The notes below the pieces were generated by a model. That model saw only the letters and a list, made by a program, of their open reading frames with translations. It was not told where the DNA came from and did not search any database. Both the position numbers and the translations under genes were made by a program. This document shows, piece after piece, positions 51,532-62,406 of a stretch of 64,000 nucleotides of DNA; the first letter of the stretch is position 1, and every line of letters begins with the position of its first letter. This DNA is from Bacteroidaceae bacterium (GTDB lineage: Bacteria > Bacteroidota > Bacteroidia > Bacteroidales > Bacteroidaceae): NCBI GenBank assembly GCA_024398755.1, contig JAKSIQ010000003.1, forward strand, positions 34,587-98,586. The letters are read 5' to 3'.

Positions 51532-52605
51532 TTATCCTATTTCAAGTCCGTCAAGAAGCTTCAGGTAAGCCGGTACAGCCGCCTCAAGTTCAGACAGACA
51601 TATGTATTCGCCTGCAGTATGCGAACGGGCAGAGTCTCCTGGACCCATTTTGAACGATGGGCACGCCAGCACAGCCTGATCCGAAAGAGTCGGCGACCCA
51701 TACGGTTCCAGGCCGAGAGACAAAGCCTTGCGTACAATGGGGTGTCCGGGATTGAGTCTTGACGAATTCAGATTGAACGAACGCGCCCTGACAAGACACC
51801 ATTCCGGAAGATTCTCCTGAACAAGATCGAATATCTGTTTGTTGGAATACATCTCATTGCTGCGCACATCGGCAGTGAAAGTGCAGGTATCGGGAATCAC
51901 ATTGTGCTGGGTTCCCGCATTCACCATCGTCACGGTCATCTTGACAGGTCCAAGGAAAGGAGACACACTTTCAAACTTGAAATCACGGAGCATAGATATC
52001 ACATCCATTGCACGGTACAGGGCATTGACACCCTCTTCACGTGCAGCATGTCCGGCCTTGCCCTGAGCCGTGAAATCAAGTACCATGAGACCTTTCTCGG
52101 CAATGGCAGGCTGCATGCCTGTAGGTTCACCTATCAGGGCCACAGCAATCTGCGGCAAGTGGGAAAGCACCAGTTTCATGCCACCGTCACCGTTCACCTC
52201 TTCCTGGCAGGTGGCAAGAAAGATGGGATTGTATTTCTGCTCTTTGCTGTCAAGCTCATAAAATGTATGAAGCAGCGATACAAGGCTTGCACCGGCATCG
52301 TTACTGCCAAGTCCTATAAGTCTGCCGTCCTCCTCAACAGGCTGATAAGGATCAGTCTGCCAGCCCGCCACAGGCTTCACGGTATCCATATGGCTGTTCA
52401 ACAGCAGATTAGGCTTTGAGGCATCATAGTTATGGCCCCTGGCCATCAGATTCAGACCTATCTGCTTCGGTTCATACCCGTGCGCCCGCAAATCGGCCAG
52501 GAGTATCTGAGAGACCTCCTGTTCGTTACGTGTAACCGACGGATGTGAAATCAGATTCTTGAGAAGCTCAAGCGACTCTTCATAATGCTCTTTCAAACTG
52601 GCCAT
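51532..52605 (-). CDS. M20 peptidase-family deacetylase, ArgE-like
   Basis: The 357-residue enzyme carries the two-metal site of the M20 family: H72 and D74 in NSHMDTVKP, D103 in GSNDAGAS, the catalytic E135 and ligand E136 in CQEEVNGDGG. It also has GEPTGM and a final histidine in SARSHTAGEY. Close relatives in Bacteroidales act in arginine synthesis on acetylated or succinylated ornithine or citrulline, and DapE-type substrates are another option. Without the rest of an arg operon the substrate stays open. The AAA gene follows after 18 bases. Confidence 0.87.
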   Translation of the reverse strand: MASLKEHYEESLELLKNLISHPSVTRNEQEVSQILLADLRAHGYEPKQIGLNLMARGHNYDASKPNLLLNSHMDTVKPVAGWQTDPYQPVEEDGRLIGLGSNDAGASLVSLLHTFYELDSKEQKYNPIFLATCQEEVNGDGGMKLVLSHLPQIAVALIGEPTGMQPAIAEKGLMVLDFTAQGKAGHAAREEGVNALYRAMDVISMLRDFKFESVSPFLGPVKMTVTMVNAGTQHNVIPDTCTFTADVRSNEMYSNKQIFDLVQENLPEWCLVRARSFNLNSSRLNPGHPIVRKALSLGLEPYGSPTLSDQAVLACPSFKMGPGDSARSHTAGEYICLSELEAAVPAYLKLLDGLEIG

Positions 52606-52610
52606 AAGAA

Positions 52611-53864
52611 CTAGGGAATAAGAAGTGATGAATCGCCATAGCTGAGAAACCTGAAGTCATTGGCCAAGGCGTAATTGTAGATTTTTCTCCAGTCTCCGTT
52701 AACGAATGCCGATACCAGCAGCAGAAGTGTGCTTTGCGGCTGATGGAAATTCGTTATCATTCTGCGCACAATATGGTATTTGTAACCTGGTGCAATGATT
52801 ATCTGCGTACTGGTCTTAAGCACGTCAAGTCCGTGTCTGTACAGATAATCCAGAATATTCTGCATAGACCTGGCCGGAGTTATCTGCTCCAGGTCTGTAT
52901 CATACGGAATCCACTGCGGCACATGCATATCCTCTTCCGTCGCATCGGGATGCGTTCCAAGGTATATGCCTATATAGTACAGGCTCTCCAACGTGCGCAC
53001 GCTGGTGGTGCCTACGGCTATGGCCTGGCAGTCATGAGCCAGAAGCTTTTCTATTGTACTGCGCCTGACCGCAATGAATTCAGTGTGCATCTCATGCCCG
53101 GCAATCTCTTCGCTCTTGACAGGGCGGAACGTGCCGGCTCCAACGTGAAGAGTCACCTCCTCGCGGTCTATGCCATGATCATCCAGATCCTTCAGTACCC
53201 TTTCGGTAAAGTGCAGACCGGCAGTAGGTGCGGCAACACTGCCCTTTATCTTTGAATAGACGGTCTGGTATGTGGTCTTGTCGCTTTCCTGTGACTCACG
53301 GTTCAGGTACGGAGGAATCGGTATCTCGCCGACAGCCTCAAGCAGTTGTGCAAAACTCACTCCACCGTCCCATCTGAAATCAACCCTGTGGCTTGTGCCG
53401 TGAACCGGGCCACGGCTTGCCTTCAGTGTAATGGTCCTGCCGTCAATCACAACTGTAGTGCTCAAAGTCACCACATCGGCCTTCCAGCGCTTCAGATTGC
53501 CTATCAGGCAGTACCAGCTGCAACGCTCGGTCTGTGTGAACATAAGCTGGTAATCGCTTGGTGCAGCAGGCTCAAGAAGAAACACCTCAATCAGGGCTCC
53601 TGTCGATTTCGGTCCGCCACAGGCCGGTTTGTTGAAATGCAGACGCGCCTGAATCACCTTGGTATTGTTGAATACCATCAGAGCATCCTGAGGCAGATAC
53701 GAAGACAGATGTGTGAACACATCATGTGACACCGTGCCATGATTGTAGACAAGGAGTTTGGACGAATCACGTTCAGGAAGCGGGAATTTGGCTATGCGTT
53801 CATCAGGCAGATTGTACGCAAAGTCCGCTATTTTTATATGTTTGACATCTTCAGAACTGTTCAT
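52611..53864 (-). CDS. queA: tRNA preQ1(34) ribosyltransferase-isomerase QueA
   Basis: The 417-residue enzyme transfers the ribosyl part of S-adenosylmethionine to preQ1 in tRNA during queuosine synthesis. ADFAYNLPDERIAKFPLPERDSSK split at the N-terminus, AAPTAGLHFTERVL near 210, HVGAGTFRPVK near 240 and ITNFHQPQSTLLLLVSAF near the C-terminus are family marks. It is about sixty residues longer than the E. coli enzyme because of insertions, as in other Bacteroidota. It starts 35 bases after comF and ends 5 bases before the M20 gene. Confidence 0.93.
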   Translation of the reverse strand: MNSSEDVKHIKIADFAYNLPDERIAKFPLPERDSSKLLVYNHGTVSHDVFTHLSSYLPQDALMVFNNTKVIQARLHFNKPACGGPKSTGALIEVFLLEPAAPSDYQLMFTQTERCSWYCLIGNLKRWKADVVTLSTTVVIDGRTITLKASRGPVHGTSHRVDFRWDGGVSFAQLLEAVGEIPIPPYLNRESQESDKTTYQTVYSKIKGSVAAPTAGLHFTERVLKDLDDHGIDREEVTLHVGAGTFRPVKSEEIAGHEMHTEFIAVRRSTIEKLLAHDCQAIAVGTTSVRTLESLYYIGIYLGTHPDATEEDMHVPQWIPYDTDLEQITPARSMQNILDYLYRHGLDVLKTSTQIIIAPGYKYHIVRRMITNFHQPQSTLLLLVSAFVNGDWRKIYNYALANDFRFLSYGDSSLLIP

Positions 53865-53899
53865 GCTGTAAAGTTAGTCATTTTCCTGTTTTATTCTAA

Positions 53900-54592
53900 C
53901 TATGTTGCAATTGCCAGCGTCATCACGCTGATACTGACATTGTGATTGGCTTCATACATAGCATTTATCACAGAGCAGAGTGTGGCTCCGGTGGTCATGA
54001 CATCGTCAACCAGAAGCACATGCTTTCCGGTAAGACGTTCCGGCTGCAGGACACGGTACAGCCCGCTTGCGTTTTTCCAACGTTGGAACCGCCCCAGCCC
54101 GGCCTGACGCGCCTTACCCTTTCCTCTTGCCAGCAGATCCTCATATACCGGCAGGCCGGTAACCTGCCTTATTCCGTATGCAATATATGAACTCTGGTTG
54201 TAACCGCGGTGTCTGAGTCTGCGTCTTGAAAGCGGCACAGGTACAATCATGTCAATGCCGTCAAAGAAACCCCTGGCAGCAAGTCTTTCGGCACCGATTC
54301 CTGCCAGCCATGTCCCCACATCGGGGTGCGAGTAATATTTCAGATGATACAGAATCTTACGGTAATTGCTGTCCTTGTCATACTGTATGACCGATGCTGC
54401 CCTGACCACAGACTTTTCAGACAGGAGCACACGCTCGGCAGGACTGAAACCGGTCTGCGGATTCCATTCCATAAAAGGCATAAGGGCAAAACAATTCAGA
54501 CAAAGATGTTCCTCGCCTGTTGCAAGACGTTTGCCGCAAACTTTGCAGTAACGCGGAAGAATGAAATCAACAATACTGCGGAACAGCCTCAT
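53900..54592 (-). CDS. comF: ComF-family phosphoribosyltransferase-like protein
   Basis: The 230-residue protein has an N-terminal zinc-finger-like part (CKVCGKRLATGEEHLCLNC) and a type I phosphoribosyltransferase fold with the PRPP loop HVLLVDDVMTTGATL near 192. VPVPLSRRRLRHRGYNQS near 115 is the ComF hallmark. Relatives are needed for DNA uptake in naturally competent bacteria, but the protein is present in many others. The start overlaps the stop of recX by 4 bases. Confidence 0.9.
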   Translation of the reverse strand: MRLFRSIVDFILPRYCKVCGKRLATGEEHLCLNCFALMPFMEWNPQTGFSPAERVLLSEKSVVRAASVIQYDKDSNYRKILYHLKYYSHPDVGTWLAGIGAERLAARGFFDGIDMIVPVPLSRRRLRHRGYNQSSYIAYGIRQVTGLPVYEDLLARGKGKARQAGLGRFQRWKNASGLYRVLQPERLTGKHVLLVDDVMTTGATLCSVINAMYEANHNVSISVMTLAIAT

Positions 54593-55092
54593 AAGACATC
54601 GTCAATAGTATCAGAAGTATCGCAATCGTTACCGCCTGCAAGAAATTTGCGGGCCAGTTCCGGTTCAAAACCACGCGAGGCAACACTTTTCAGTGTCTTC
54701 ATATTCCTGGCATACTGTGTCGGAGCTTTTGCCTGCCGGTAGCATGACTTCACCACCTGCTTCATGACTTCCAGATATGTTTCCATGTCTATGCCCTCAA
54801 GAGCCTCGGCAACCAAGGCCTGATCTATCCGCTTCATCTTCAGAGCCAGCCCTATCTTACGGCGCCCCCAATGTGCAAAACGCAGTTTGTCACTGACAAA
54901 CGCCTCTGCATACCTTGATTCGTTTATGAAACCGTCCTTCTGCAAGCTCTCCAGAATACCGTCAATGCCGGCAGCCGGCACATTGTGGCGTTCAAGCATG
55001 GAACGTACCTCACTGCAGCAATGTTCAGCACCGGCACAATATGCCTGGGCGCGCACCAACCCCATTTTATCGTCCCATTCCCTGGTTTCCAT
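54589..55092 (-). CDS. recX: Regulatory protein RecX
   Basis: The 167-residue protein consists of three-helix repeats as in RecX, which limits RecA filament growth. Text such as AGIDGILESLQKDGFINESRYAEAFV (here interrupted), KLRFAHWGRRKIGLALK and a C-terminal RKFLAGG fits the family. No catalytic motif is expected. It lies one base after prmC and overlaps comF, so it is in a tight operon. Confidence 0.88.
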   Translation of the reverse strand: METREWDDKMGLVRAQAYCAGAEHCCSEVRSMLERHNVPAAGIDGILESLQKDGFINESRYAEAFVSDKLRFAHWGRRKIGLALKMKRIDQALVAEALEGIDMETYLEVMKQVVKSCYRQAKAPTQYARNMKTLKSVASRGFEPELARKFLAGGNDCDTSDTIDDVL

Positions 55093-55093
55093 A

Positions 55094-55936
55094 TCATCTT
55101 GACAGAATTGCGCTCATCATGCGTTTCTTTCCGAAAATATCTTTTTTCGTCTCAACGTCAGCATACCCCATCGACTTGAGCATGTCGGTCATATCGGTTG
55201 CAAATATGGGGTTTATCTCAAAGAAAAGACGGCCGCCATCAGACAACGCGTCAAGTCCGAAAGCCGCTATCGCCCTGTAGAACAGCAGCGGATCACTGTC
55301 AGGGACAAACAATGCCAGTTCGGGTTCGAAATCAAGCACATTCCTGTCCATAGCGTTCTTTTCCTGACATGTCACGTATGGCGGATTGCTGACTATGACA
55401 TCAAAGTTGAAATCACGGCCTGATGCGGCCAATATGTCATGCTTCTCGAAAACAGCCTTTACTCCATTTGCCGCAGCATTGCGGGCCGATGTCTCCAATG
55501 CCACATCGCTGACATCCCAGCCGGTAATTTTCCAGCCGGGCAATTCCGATGCAAGCGTCACCGAAATGCATCCGCTTCCGCAGCCTACATCAAGCAGCCT
55601 GCCGCTTTCGGCCCTGCATGCGGTCAGAGCCCACTCAACAAGCTCGGCGGTCTCAGGTCTCGGTATCAGCACCCCCGGACCTACACTGAACGTCAGTCCG
55701 CAGAACGATGCGTTGCCAAGCACATACTGCAACGGTTCGCCGCCTTTCAGGCGCGCCAGAGCTGCATCCAGCCGTGACTCCCTTTCAGAGTCAGCGGCAA
55801 GTTTTTCCTTTAGCCAGAAATCTGTCTGTGAAATGCCAAGAAGTTCAAGGCACAACGCCTTGCACACCGTATCCAGTTCCGAACCGGTATAGACACCGTC
55901 CAGTTCTGTTCTTATGTGTTCAAGCGTAGCCTGCAT
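55094..55936 (-). CDS. prmC: Peptide chain release factor glutamine methyltransferase
   Basis: The 280-residue enzyme methylates the GGQ glutamine of release factors RF1 and RF2. The helical N-terminal domain binds the factor. The SAM loop LLDVGCGSGCISVTLA is near 116, and the catalytic NPPY motif (VIVSNPPYVT) is near 185. It precedes recX by one base and follows deoD by 12 bases. Confidence 0.95.
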   Translation of the reverse strand: MQATLEHIRTELDGVYTGSELDTVCKALCLELLGISQTDFWLKEKLAADSERESRLDAALARLKGGEPLQYVLGNASFCGLTFSVGPGVLIPRPETAELVEWALTACRAESGRLLDVGCGSGCISVTLASELPGWKITGWDVSDVALETSARNAAANGVKAVFEKHDILAASGRDFNFDVIVSNPPYVTCQEKNAMDRNVLDFEPELALFVPDSDPLLFYRAIAAFGLDALSDGGRLFFEINPIFATDMTDMLKSMGYADVETKKDIFGKKRMMSAILSR

Positions 55937-55948
55937 TACAGACCTGCC

Positions 55949-56671
55949 TCATTCGGTTATTGCCGTCTCAAGAGCCACCTCCATCATGTTGGTGAAACTT
56001 GACTGGCGCTGCTCTACAGTGGCAAATTCCTTTCTGACAAGCTGGTCCGATATAGTACAGATTGTCAAAGCCTTCTTTCCTGCTGCAGCAGCGTTGATGT
56101 ACAGGCCGGCCGCCTCCATCTCGACAGCTTTGACACCGTACTTGCCCCAGTCCATCTGACGGTCCGATTCATCATAGAAAACATCGGCCGAATATATGTT
56201 GCCCACCTTGAACGGGAACTGTCTTTCGCGGGCAATGCGTACAGCCGTCTCAAGCATTCCGTAATCGGCAATAGGAGCGAACTGGGCTGGGAAATCGAAC
56301 TGATGGCCGTAATTCGAATCGGTGCATGCACCCTGTGCGAACAGCATGTCACCCAGATTCATGTCATCGGTCAGAGCTCCGGCCGTTCCGAAACGTATAA
56401 TGCGGTCAACATCGTAATGATGGAACAGTTCATGCGAATAGATGCCTATTGACGGAATGCCCATGCCATGACCCTGCACCGACACCCGATGGCCTTTGTA
56501 CAAACCTGTATAGCCGTACATGCCTCTGATGGCATTATACTGCACGGCATCGGTCAGAAACGTCTCGGCCACAAACTTGGCACGCAGCGGATCTCCGCAC
56601 ATCAATACCGTTTTCGCAATGTCACCGTATGCTGCCGCATTGTGGGGTGACGGACACTGTTCCTTGCTCAT
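55949..56671 (-). CDS. deoD: Purine-nucleoside phosphorylase, hexameric DeoD type
   Basis: The 240-residue enzyme splits purine nucleosides with phosphate. The N-terminal VLMCGDPLRAKFVAETFL, VQGHGMGIPSIGIY, RFGTAGALTDDM and VEMEAAGLYINAAAAG motifs identify the DeoD family. The frame also includes a GTG two codons upstream (56677); I prefer the ATG at 56671. purN ends 14 bases before it on the same strand, so purine salvage and synthesis genes are adjacent. Confidence 0.95.
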   Translation of the reverse strand: MSKEQCPSPHNAAAYGDIAKTVLMCGDPLRAKFVAETFLTDAVQYNAIRGMYGYTGLYKGHRVSVQGHGMGIPSIGIYSHELFHHYDVDRIIRFGTAGALTDDMNLGDMLFAQGACTDSNYGHQFDFPAQFAPIADYGMLETAVRIARERQFPFKVGNIYSADVFYDESDRQMDWGKYGVKAVEMEAAGLYINAAAAGKKALTICTISDQLVRKEFATVEQRQSSFTNMMEVALETAITE

Positions 56672-56685
56672 AATCACATATGGTT

Positions 56686-57356
56686 TTAAAGTTTCTCTTC
56701 AAGAGCCGGCGAGACCAGACAGCCTTCAATGAAATCGGTTTTCCTGACCTTGCCTTTTGCCGGAGCGACAATCACATGACGGTCCTGTATGCTTATTCTA
56801 CCTTCGGCATACCACTGCAGCGCCTGAGGGAAGATACGATGTTCCATACGGTGAATCTGGCTTTCCAGTTCTTCGACCGTTCCATTGATGGGCACCGCAG
56901 CCTGAAGAATTACCGGGCCAGCATCCAGTTCAGGTGTAACCAGATGTATGGAGCAGCCCGTAATCCTTACCCCATGGTTATAAGCATCGACAATCGCCGT
57001 AGCACCCTTGAAACTTGGCAGCAGGGCGGGATGCAGATTCAGTATGCGGCCTTTGTACGCATCAATGAACACCTCGCTCAGGATTCTCATCCAGCCGGCC
57101 AGTGCAATGGTATCGACATCATACTTTTCAAGTGCAGCCACTACAAGCGCATCGTACTCAGCACGGTTCCTATGTCCCTTTGACGGTACAATCTCCACTG
57201 GAATGCCGAATCCCTTTGCACGGGCTATCACTCCGGCATCTTCCTTGTTTGTCAGGACCACACGGACATCGGCGTCGAGACGACCTGCGCGCACAGCTTC
57301 TATAATGGCCTGCGCGTTCGTCCCGTTGGCCGATGCCAATATTGCGAGTTTTATCA

Positions 57357-57357
<1 letters not shown>
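56686..57357 (-). CDS. purN: Phosphoribosylglycinamide formyltransferase
   Basis: The 223-residue enzyme transfers a formyl group from 10-formyltetrahydrofolate in the third step of purine synthesis. MIKLAILASANGTNAQAIIEA at the start, LAGWMRILSEVF near 87, ILNLHPALLPSFKGA near 105 with the catalytic histidine, and CSIHLVTPELDAGPVI near 136 are all present. The ATG at 57357 shares a base with the groL stop, and the open frame further upstream is antisense-free but lies inside groL, so I rejected it. Confidence 0.95.
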
Positions 57358-59006
<1,649 letters not shown>

Positions 59007-59010
59007 TTAA

Positions 59011-59283
59011 TTATTCAACAACTGCCAGAACATCGCTCTGACGCATAATAAGATATTTCTTACCCTCAACTTCAAGTTCAGTGCCCGAGTACTTTCCGTA
59101 CAGGACGCTGTCACCCTTCTTGAGAACCATCTTTTCGTCTTTTGTACCTTCACCGCACGCAATGACTTCACCCTTCAGTGGTTTTTCCTTTGCCGTGTCG
59201 GGAATGATGATTCCGCTCGCTGTCTTCACTTCGGCTTCTGCCGGAAGAATCAGAACTCTGTCTGCCAATGGTTTGATTGTCAT
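59011..59283 (-). CDS. groS: Co-chaperonin GroES
   Basis: The 90-residue protein caps the GroEL chamber. The start (MTIKPLADRVLILPAEAE), the mobile loop TASGIIIPDTAKEKPLKG and the motif DSVLYGKYSGTELEVEGKKYL (here with interruption) are those of the family. It is the first gene of the groS-groL-purN series. The upstream region has no CIRCE element but has a separate inverted repeat. Confidence 0.98.
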   Translation of the reverse strand: MTIKPLADRVLILPAEAEVKTASGIIIPDTAKEKPLKGEVIACGEGTKDEKMVLKKGDSVLYGKYSGTELEVEGKKYLIMRQSDVLAVVE

Positions 59284-59364
59284 AATTCTATAGTTTTTAA
59301 TGATTCATATTCCGTTTTTCCGCACCGGTCACGGACCGATGACGACTGCAATTGTACCAAAACC

Positions 59365-59397
59365 GTGCCATCGTACCGCGTACCTCCAAAATGGCAC
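59365..59397. promoter_or_regulatory. Inverted repeat upstream of groS
   Basis: GTGCCAT (59365-59371) and ATGGCAC (59391-59397) are perfect 7-base arms 19 bases apart, about 82-114 bases upstream of groS. Three GGTAC-type words lie nearby on the minus strand. It could be an operator, but no known regulator motif is recognised. It could also be chance. Confidence 0.3.
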
Positions 59398-59433
59398 TTT
59401 TACTGACACTCTGTCATAACTGTCAGAATGGGA

Positions 59434-60213
59434 TCAGCCAATATGTTCCTTCAGATAGGCATCAAGAGCCGCCGCATCGAGACCGGTCTTGAATTCGCCA
59501 TTATGGAAAACCGCAATCTTCCCGGTTTCTTCCGATACCACGACAGCCACAGCCTGCGACCGTTCCGTTATACCCATTGCCGAGCGGTGACGCAGTCCGA
59601 ACTGCTTGGGCAGGTCGGTACGGTCAGACAGCGGAAGCACGCATGCGGCAGCTTCAATGCGACCGTCTACAATTATCATGGCACCGTCATGAAGAGGCGT
59701 GTTCTTGAAGAATATGTTCTCAATGAGACGCTGGCTCATGCGGGCATCAACAGTTTCACCCGTCGAAATTATGTCCTGCAGCTCGTCACGGCTGCCAATA
59801 ACCATCAGTGCGCCCACCTTCTGGGCTCCCATATTGTACGATGCCTGTACTATCGGCCCGAAATTCATCCCTTCCGAACTGGTCTTGCGACGACGGAACA
59901 GCCATTCCAGCAGACGGCGGCGGTCACGTGCACCGTTGCCCAGGTTTCTGAAGAACCGGCGTATGTCATCGGCGAACAGCACAATGATTATTATTGCACC
60001 CACATCGACCAGTTTGTCCATGATTGCGCCAAGAAGCTGCATCTTCAGGACCTGCGAAACAATCATCCACACGAAAATGAACACCAGTATTCCTATGAAC
60101 ATGTTCAGTGAGCCGCTGCGTTTCATCATACGGTACAGATAGAACATGAGGGATGCCACACAGGCAATGTCAATGACATCCTTAAGTCCGAACGAAACCA
60201 GATAATCCTCCAT
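59434..60213 (-). CDS. cdaA: Diadenylate cyclase CdaA
   Basis: The 259-residue membrane enzyme joins two ATP into cyclic di-AMP. Three hydrophobic segments fill residues 12-80. The DAC domain follows, with DGA at 176-178 (NTPLHDGAMI) and RHR at 208-210 (FGLRHRSAMGI), both needed for catalysis and both intact. Cyclic di-AMP commonly controls potassium uptake and cell-wall homeostasis, which is of interest because trkA and trkH lie in the same window. It begins 59 bases after folP. Confidence 0.96.
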   Translation of the reverse strand: MEDYLVSFGLKDVIDIACVASLMFYLYRMMKRSGSLNMFIGILVFIFVWMIVSQVLKMQLLGAIMDKLVDVGAIIIIVLFADDIRRFFRNLGNGARDRRRLLEWLFRRRKTSSEGMNFGPIVQASYNMGAQKVGALMVIGSRDELQDIISTGETVDARMSQRLIENIFFKNTPLHDGAMIIVDGRIEAAACVLPLSDRTDLPKQFGLRHRSAMGITERSQAVAVVVSEETGKIAVFHNGEFKTGLDAAALDAYLKEHIG

Positions 60214-60272
60214 AGTGTCTGAACTGCAAAATATTTATTACGACGCGAAAATAACCATATTTCCCCGAAATG

Positions 60273-61058
60273 TCAAGACAAACGTCCGAACACGCGCACT
60301 GCCTGCACGGCTTCACGGACATCGTGCACACGCAGCCATGCGGCGCCGCGCTCAAGCGCAGCCATGTTCATGGCCACCGTCGCCGGGAGGCACTCTTCTG
60401 GAGTTATGCCAAGCAGTTTCCATGCCATCGACTTGCGCGACAGGCCCGCCAGCACAGGCAGACCGAACGACTGCAGTTCCGACATGCCTGCCAGCAGCTG
60501 CCAGTTTTCATCAAGAGTCTTGCCGAAACCGAATCCGGGGTCAAGAATGACCTGGGGTTCCAGCTTTACGCCCATACCCGACAGCATTTCCAGACGCTGT
60601 TCAAAGAAAGCGCACGTTCCTCGGACAATACCGGCGCCCTGAGCTACAGGCAGAGCGCTTGTCAGCACATACCCTACACCGGTCTGCGCCACAAGACGGA
60701 ACATTTCATCACAGCCGCCGCTCACATCGTTCACCAGGCCGATTCCGAACTCACTGACGCACCAGCGCGCAATCTCGGGCCGGAACGTGTCAACCGACAG
60801 CATGCACCTGCCGGCATTCTTCCGCACAATTACGGGAAGCGACCATTCCAGACGCTCGCGTTCCTGACGGTCCGATGTCACCTGTGCACCGGGACGCGTG
60901 GAGCACGCCCCTATGTCCATGCACCGCGCCCCCTCGCTGACAATCTGTTCCACACGGGCCTCCAGGGCGTCTTCGTCCTGTATGCGCGACGCACCGAAGA
61001 ACGAATCGGGCGTCACGTTCAGAATGCCCATCACATCAGCCATACCGCGAGTCATCAT
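60273..61058 (-). CDS. folP: Dihydropteroate synthase
   Basis: The 261-residue enzyme condenses hydroxymethylpterin pyrophosphate with p-aminobenzoate. MGILNVTPDSF near residue 10 and CMDIGACSTRPGAQ near 46 are the first two pterin-binding signatures. DPGFGFGKTLDENWQLL near 158 and LAGLSRKS near 186 follow. The N-terminus is about a dozen residues shorter than usual because the ATG overlaps the murF stop. FolB is encoded elsewhere in the window. Confidence 0.93.
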   Translation of the reverse strand: MMTRGMADVMGILNVTPDSFFGASRIQDEDALEARVEQIVSEGARCMDIGACSTRPGAQVTSDRQERERLEWSLPVIVRKNAGRCMLSVDTFRPEIARWCVSEFGIGLVNDVSGGCDEMFRLVAQTGVGYVLTSALPVAQGAGIVRGTCAFFEQRLEMLSGMGVKLEPQVILDPGFGFGKTLDENWQLLAGMSELQSFGLPVLAGLSRKSMAWKLLGITPEECLPATVAMNMAALERGAAWLRVHDVREAVQAVRVFGRLS

Positions 61059-62374
61059 AGCAGCGGAAGCAGAGTGGTCAGACGGGTGCTGTTCGAACCC
61101 TTTACCAATATTGTCCTGCCTTCTACAGGATTTGCCTGCAGCTGTTCCTGCAGCTGTTCCACGTTATCGAAAAGCATCACATTTCCGGCGGCGCAGCCCA
61201 TTGCCCTGAAGGCCGATGCGAACTCGCCACCCACCAGATATACCGATTCGAAGCCGCCGGCCAGCACCATTGACAATATGTCATGATGGGCCTGGGCGCT
61301 GCTGTCACCAAGTTCGCGCATGTCACCCAGTATCAGAACCTTGCTGTCGGCCTCCATCAGGCCGAAGTTCTCCAGGGCGGCACGCATGCTTGACGGATTG
61401 GCGTTATAGGCATCGACCACCAGACGGTTATGATCCGTCACGGTAAGCTGTGAACGGTTGTTCGACGGGACGTACTCTTCAATGGCCTTTGAGGCATCGG
61501 CCTCGCTGACGCCGAAACGCATGCCCACGCTTATTGCGGCCAGGGCGTTGTTCAGGTTGTATGCGCCTATCAGACTGGTCTTCACGGTGTGCCAGGCTCC
61601 GTTCCTGTAGCGCCACTCGAATTCCATATACGGTCTGCATCCCAGCAGACGGCCCTCTACCTGGCAGCCGTCCGCAGCATCCTGGCCGTAGCCTATGACA
61701 GGCAGCCCCTGTGCCATGCCCACCAGATTGGCATCGGCCATGTTCAGGAATGCCGTGCCGCCGTGTGCGCGCAGCCAGTCATACAGTTCGCCCTTGGTCT
61801 TCTTCACGCCTTCAAACGATCCGAATCCAAGCAGATGCGCCATGCCCACATTCGTTATCAGTCCGTAGTCGGGCTGGCTTATGCGTACCAGTTCGTCTAT
61901 GTCGCCAGGATGGCTTGCACCCATCTCTATTATCGCATACTCGTGTGTCCTGTCCATGCCCAGCACGGTAAGCGGAACGCCTATCGAATTGTTCAGGTTG
62001 CCGCTTGTGCAGAGGGTGCGGAATGTGCTTGACATTACGGCATTGCAAAGTTCCTTGGTGGTTGTCTTGCCGTTGGTGCCGGTTATGCCTATCACTGGTG
62101 TACCCAGCACGCGACGGTGATGCGCGGCCAGCAGCTGCAGGGTTTTCAGCGTATCGTCAACAAGTATCATGCGGCTGTCGGCTGCATCATACAGGCCGGC
62201 ATCGTCCATAACCGCATAGCTGCAGCCCATTTCCAATGCCGCCTTCACGAACCGGTTGCCGTCAAAGCGTTCTCCCTTCAGGGCCAGGAACATCAGTCCC
62301 AGTCCGCACTTGCGGCTGTCGGTTGTCAGTCCGCCGCACTCAAGAAATCTGCTATAAATGTCCTGTATTTCCAT
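61055..62374 (-). CDS. murF: UDP-N-acetylmuramoyl-tripeptide--D-alanyl-D-alanine ligase
   Basis: The 439-residue ligase adds D-Ala-D-Ala to the wall precursor. The ATP loop GITGTNGKTTTKEL is near 100, EMGASHPGDIDELVRI near 150, and VVDAYNANPSSMRAAL near 320 are all present. The start codon is 7 bases from a -7 box, so the transcript may be nearly leaderless. The stop overlaps folP by 4 bases. It is the free-standing counterpart of the MurF half of the fusion at 41-43.5 kb. Confidence 0.96.
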   Translation of the reverse strand: MEIQDIYSRFLECGGLTTDSRKCGLGLMFLALKGERFDGNRFVKAALEMGCSYAVMDDAGLYDAADSRMILVDDTLKTLQLLAAHHRRVLGTPVIGITGTNGKTTTKELCNAVMSSTFRTLCTSGNLNNSIGVPLTVLGMDRTHEYAIIEMGASHPGDIDELVRISQPDYGLITNVGMAHLLGFGSFEGVKKTKGELYDWLRAHGGTAFLNMADANLVGMAQGLPVIGYGQDAADGCQVEGRLLGCRPYMEFEWRYRNGAWHTVKTSLIGAYNLNNALAAISVGMRFGVSEADASKAIEEYVPSNNRSQLTVTDHNRLVVDAYNANPSSMRAALENFGLMEADSKVLILGDMRELGDSSAQAHHDILSMVLAGGFESVYLVGGEFASAFRAMGCAAGNVMLFDNVEQLQEQLQANPVEGRTILVKGSNSTRLTTLLPLL

Positions 62375-62403
62375 ATCAGCGCAAAAATAATGTAATTTTG
62401 CAC
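62368..62403. promoter_or_regulatory. Back-to-back divergent promoters for murF and the MATE gene
   Basis: Leftward, the -7 is TATTTTTG (62382-62389, minus strand), ending 7 bases before the murF ATG. Rightward, TAATTTTG (62393-62400) ends 6 bases before the MATE ATG at 62407, with a possible -33 TTTC at 62368-62371. The two -7 boxes are 3 bases apart. The same layout and near-identical bases occur at 5550-5571. Confidence 0.6.
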
Positions 62404-62406
62404 TTG

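Noticed and set aside
59284-59433. CIRCE (HrcA) element upstream of groS
   Set aside because: Neither TTAGCACTC nor its reverse complement is present, even with one mismatch.
60270-61286. Long rightward open frame of 338 codons
   Set aside because: It lies opposite folP and the end of murF, both clear genes. Its translation is rich in His, Arg and Gln and has no recognisable motif.
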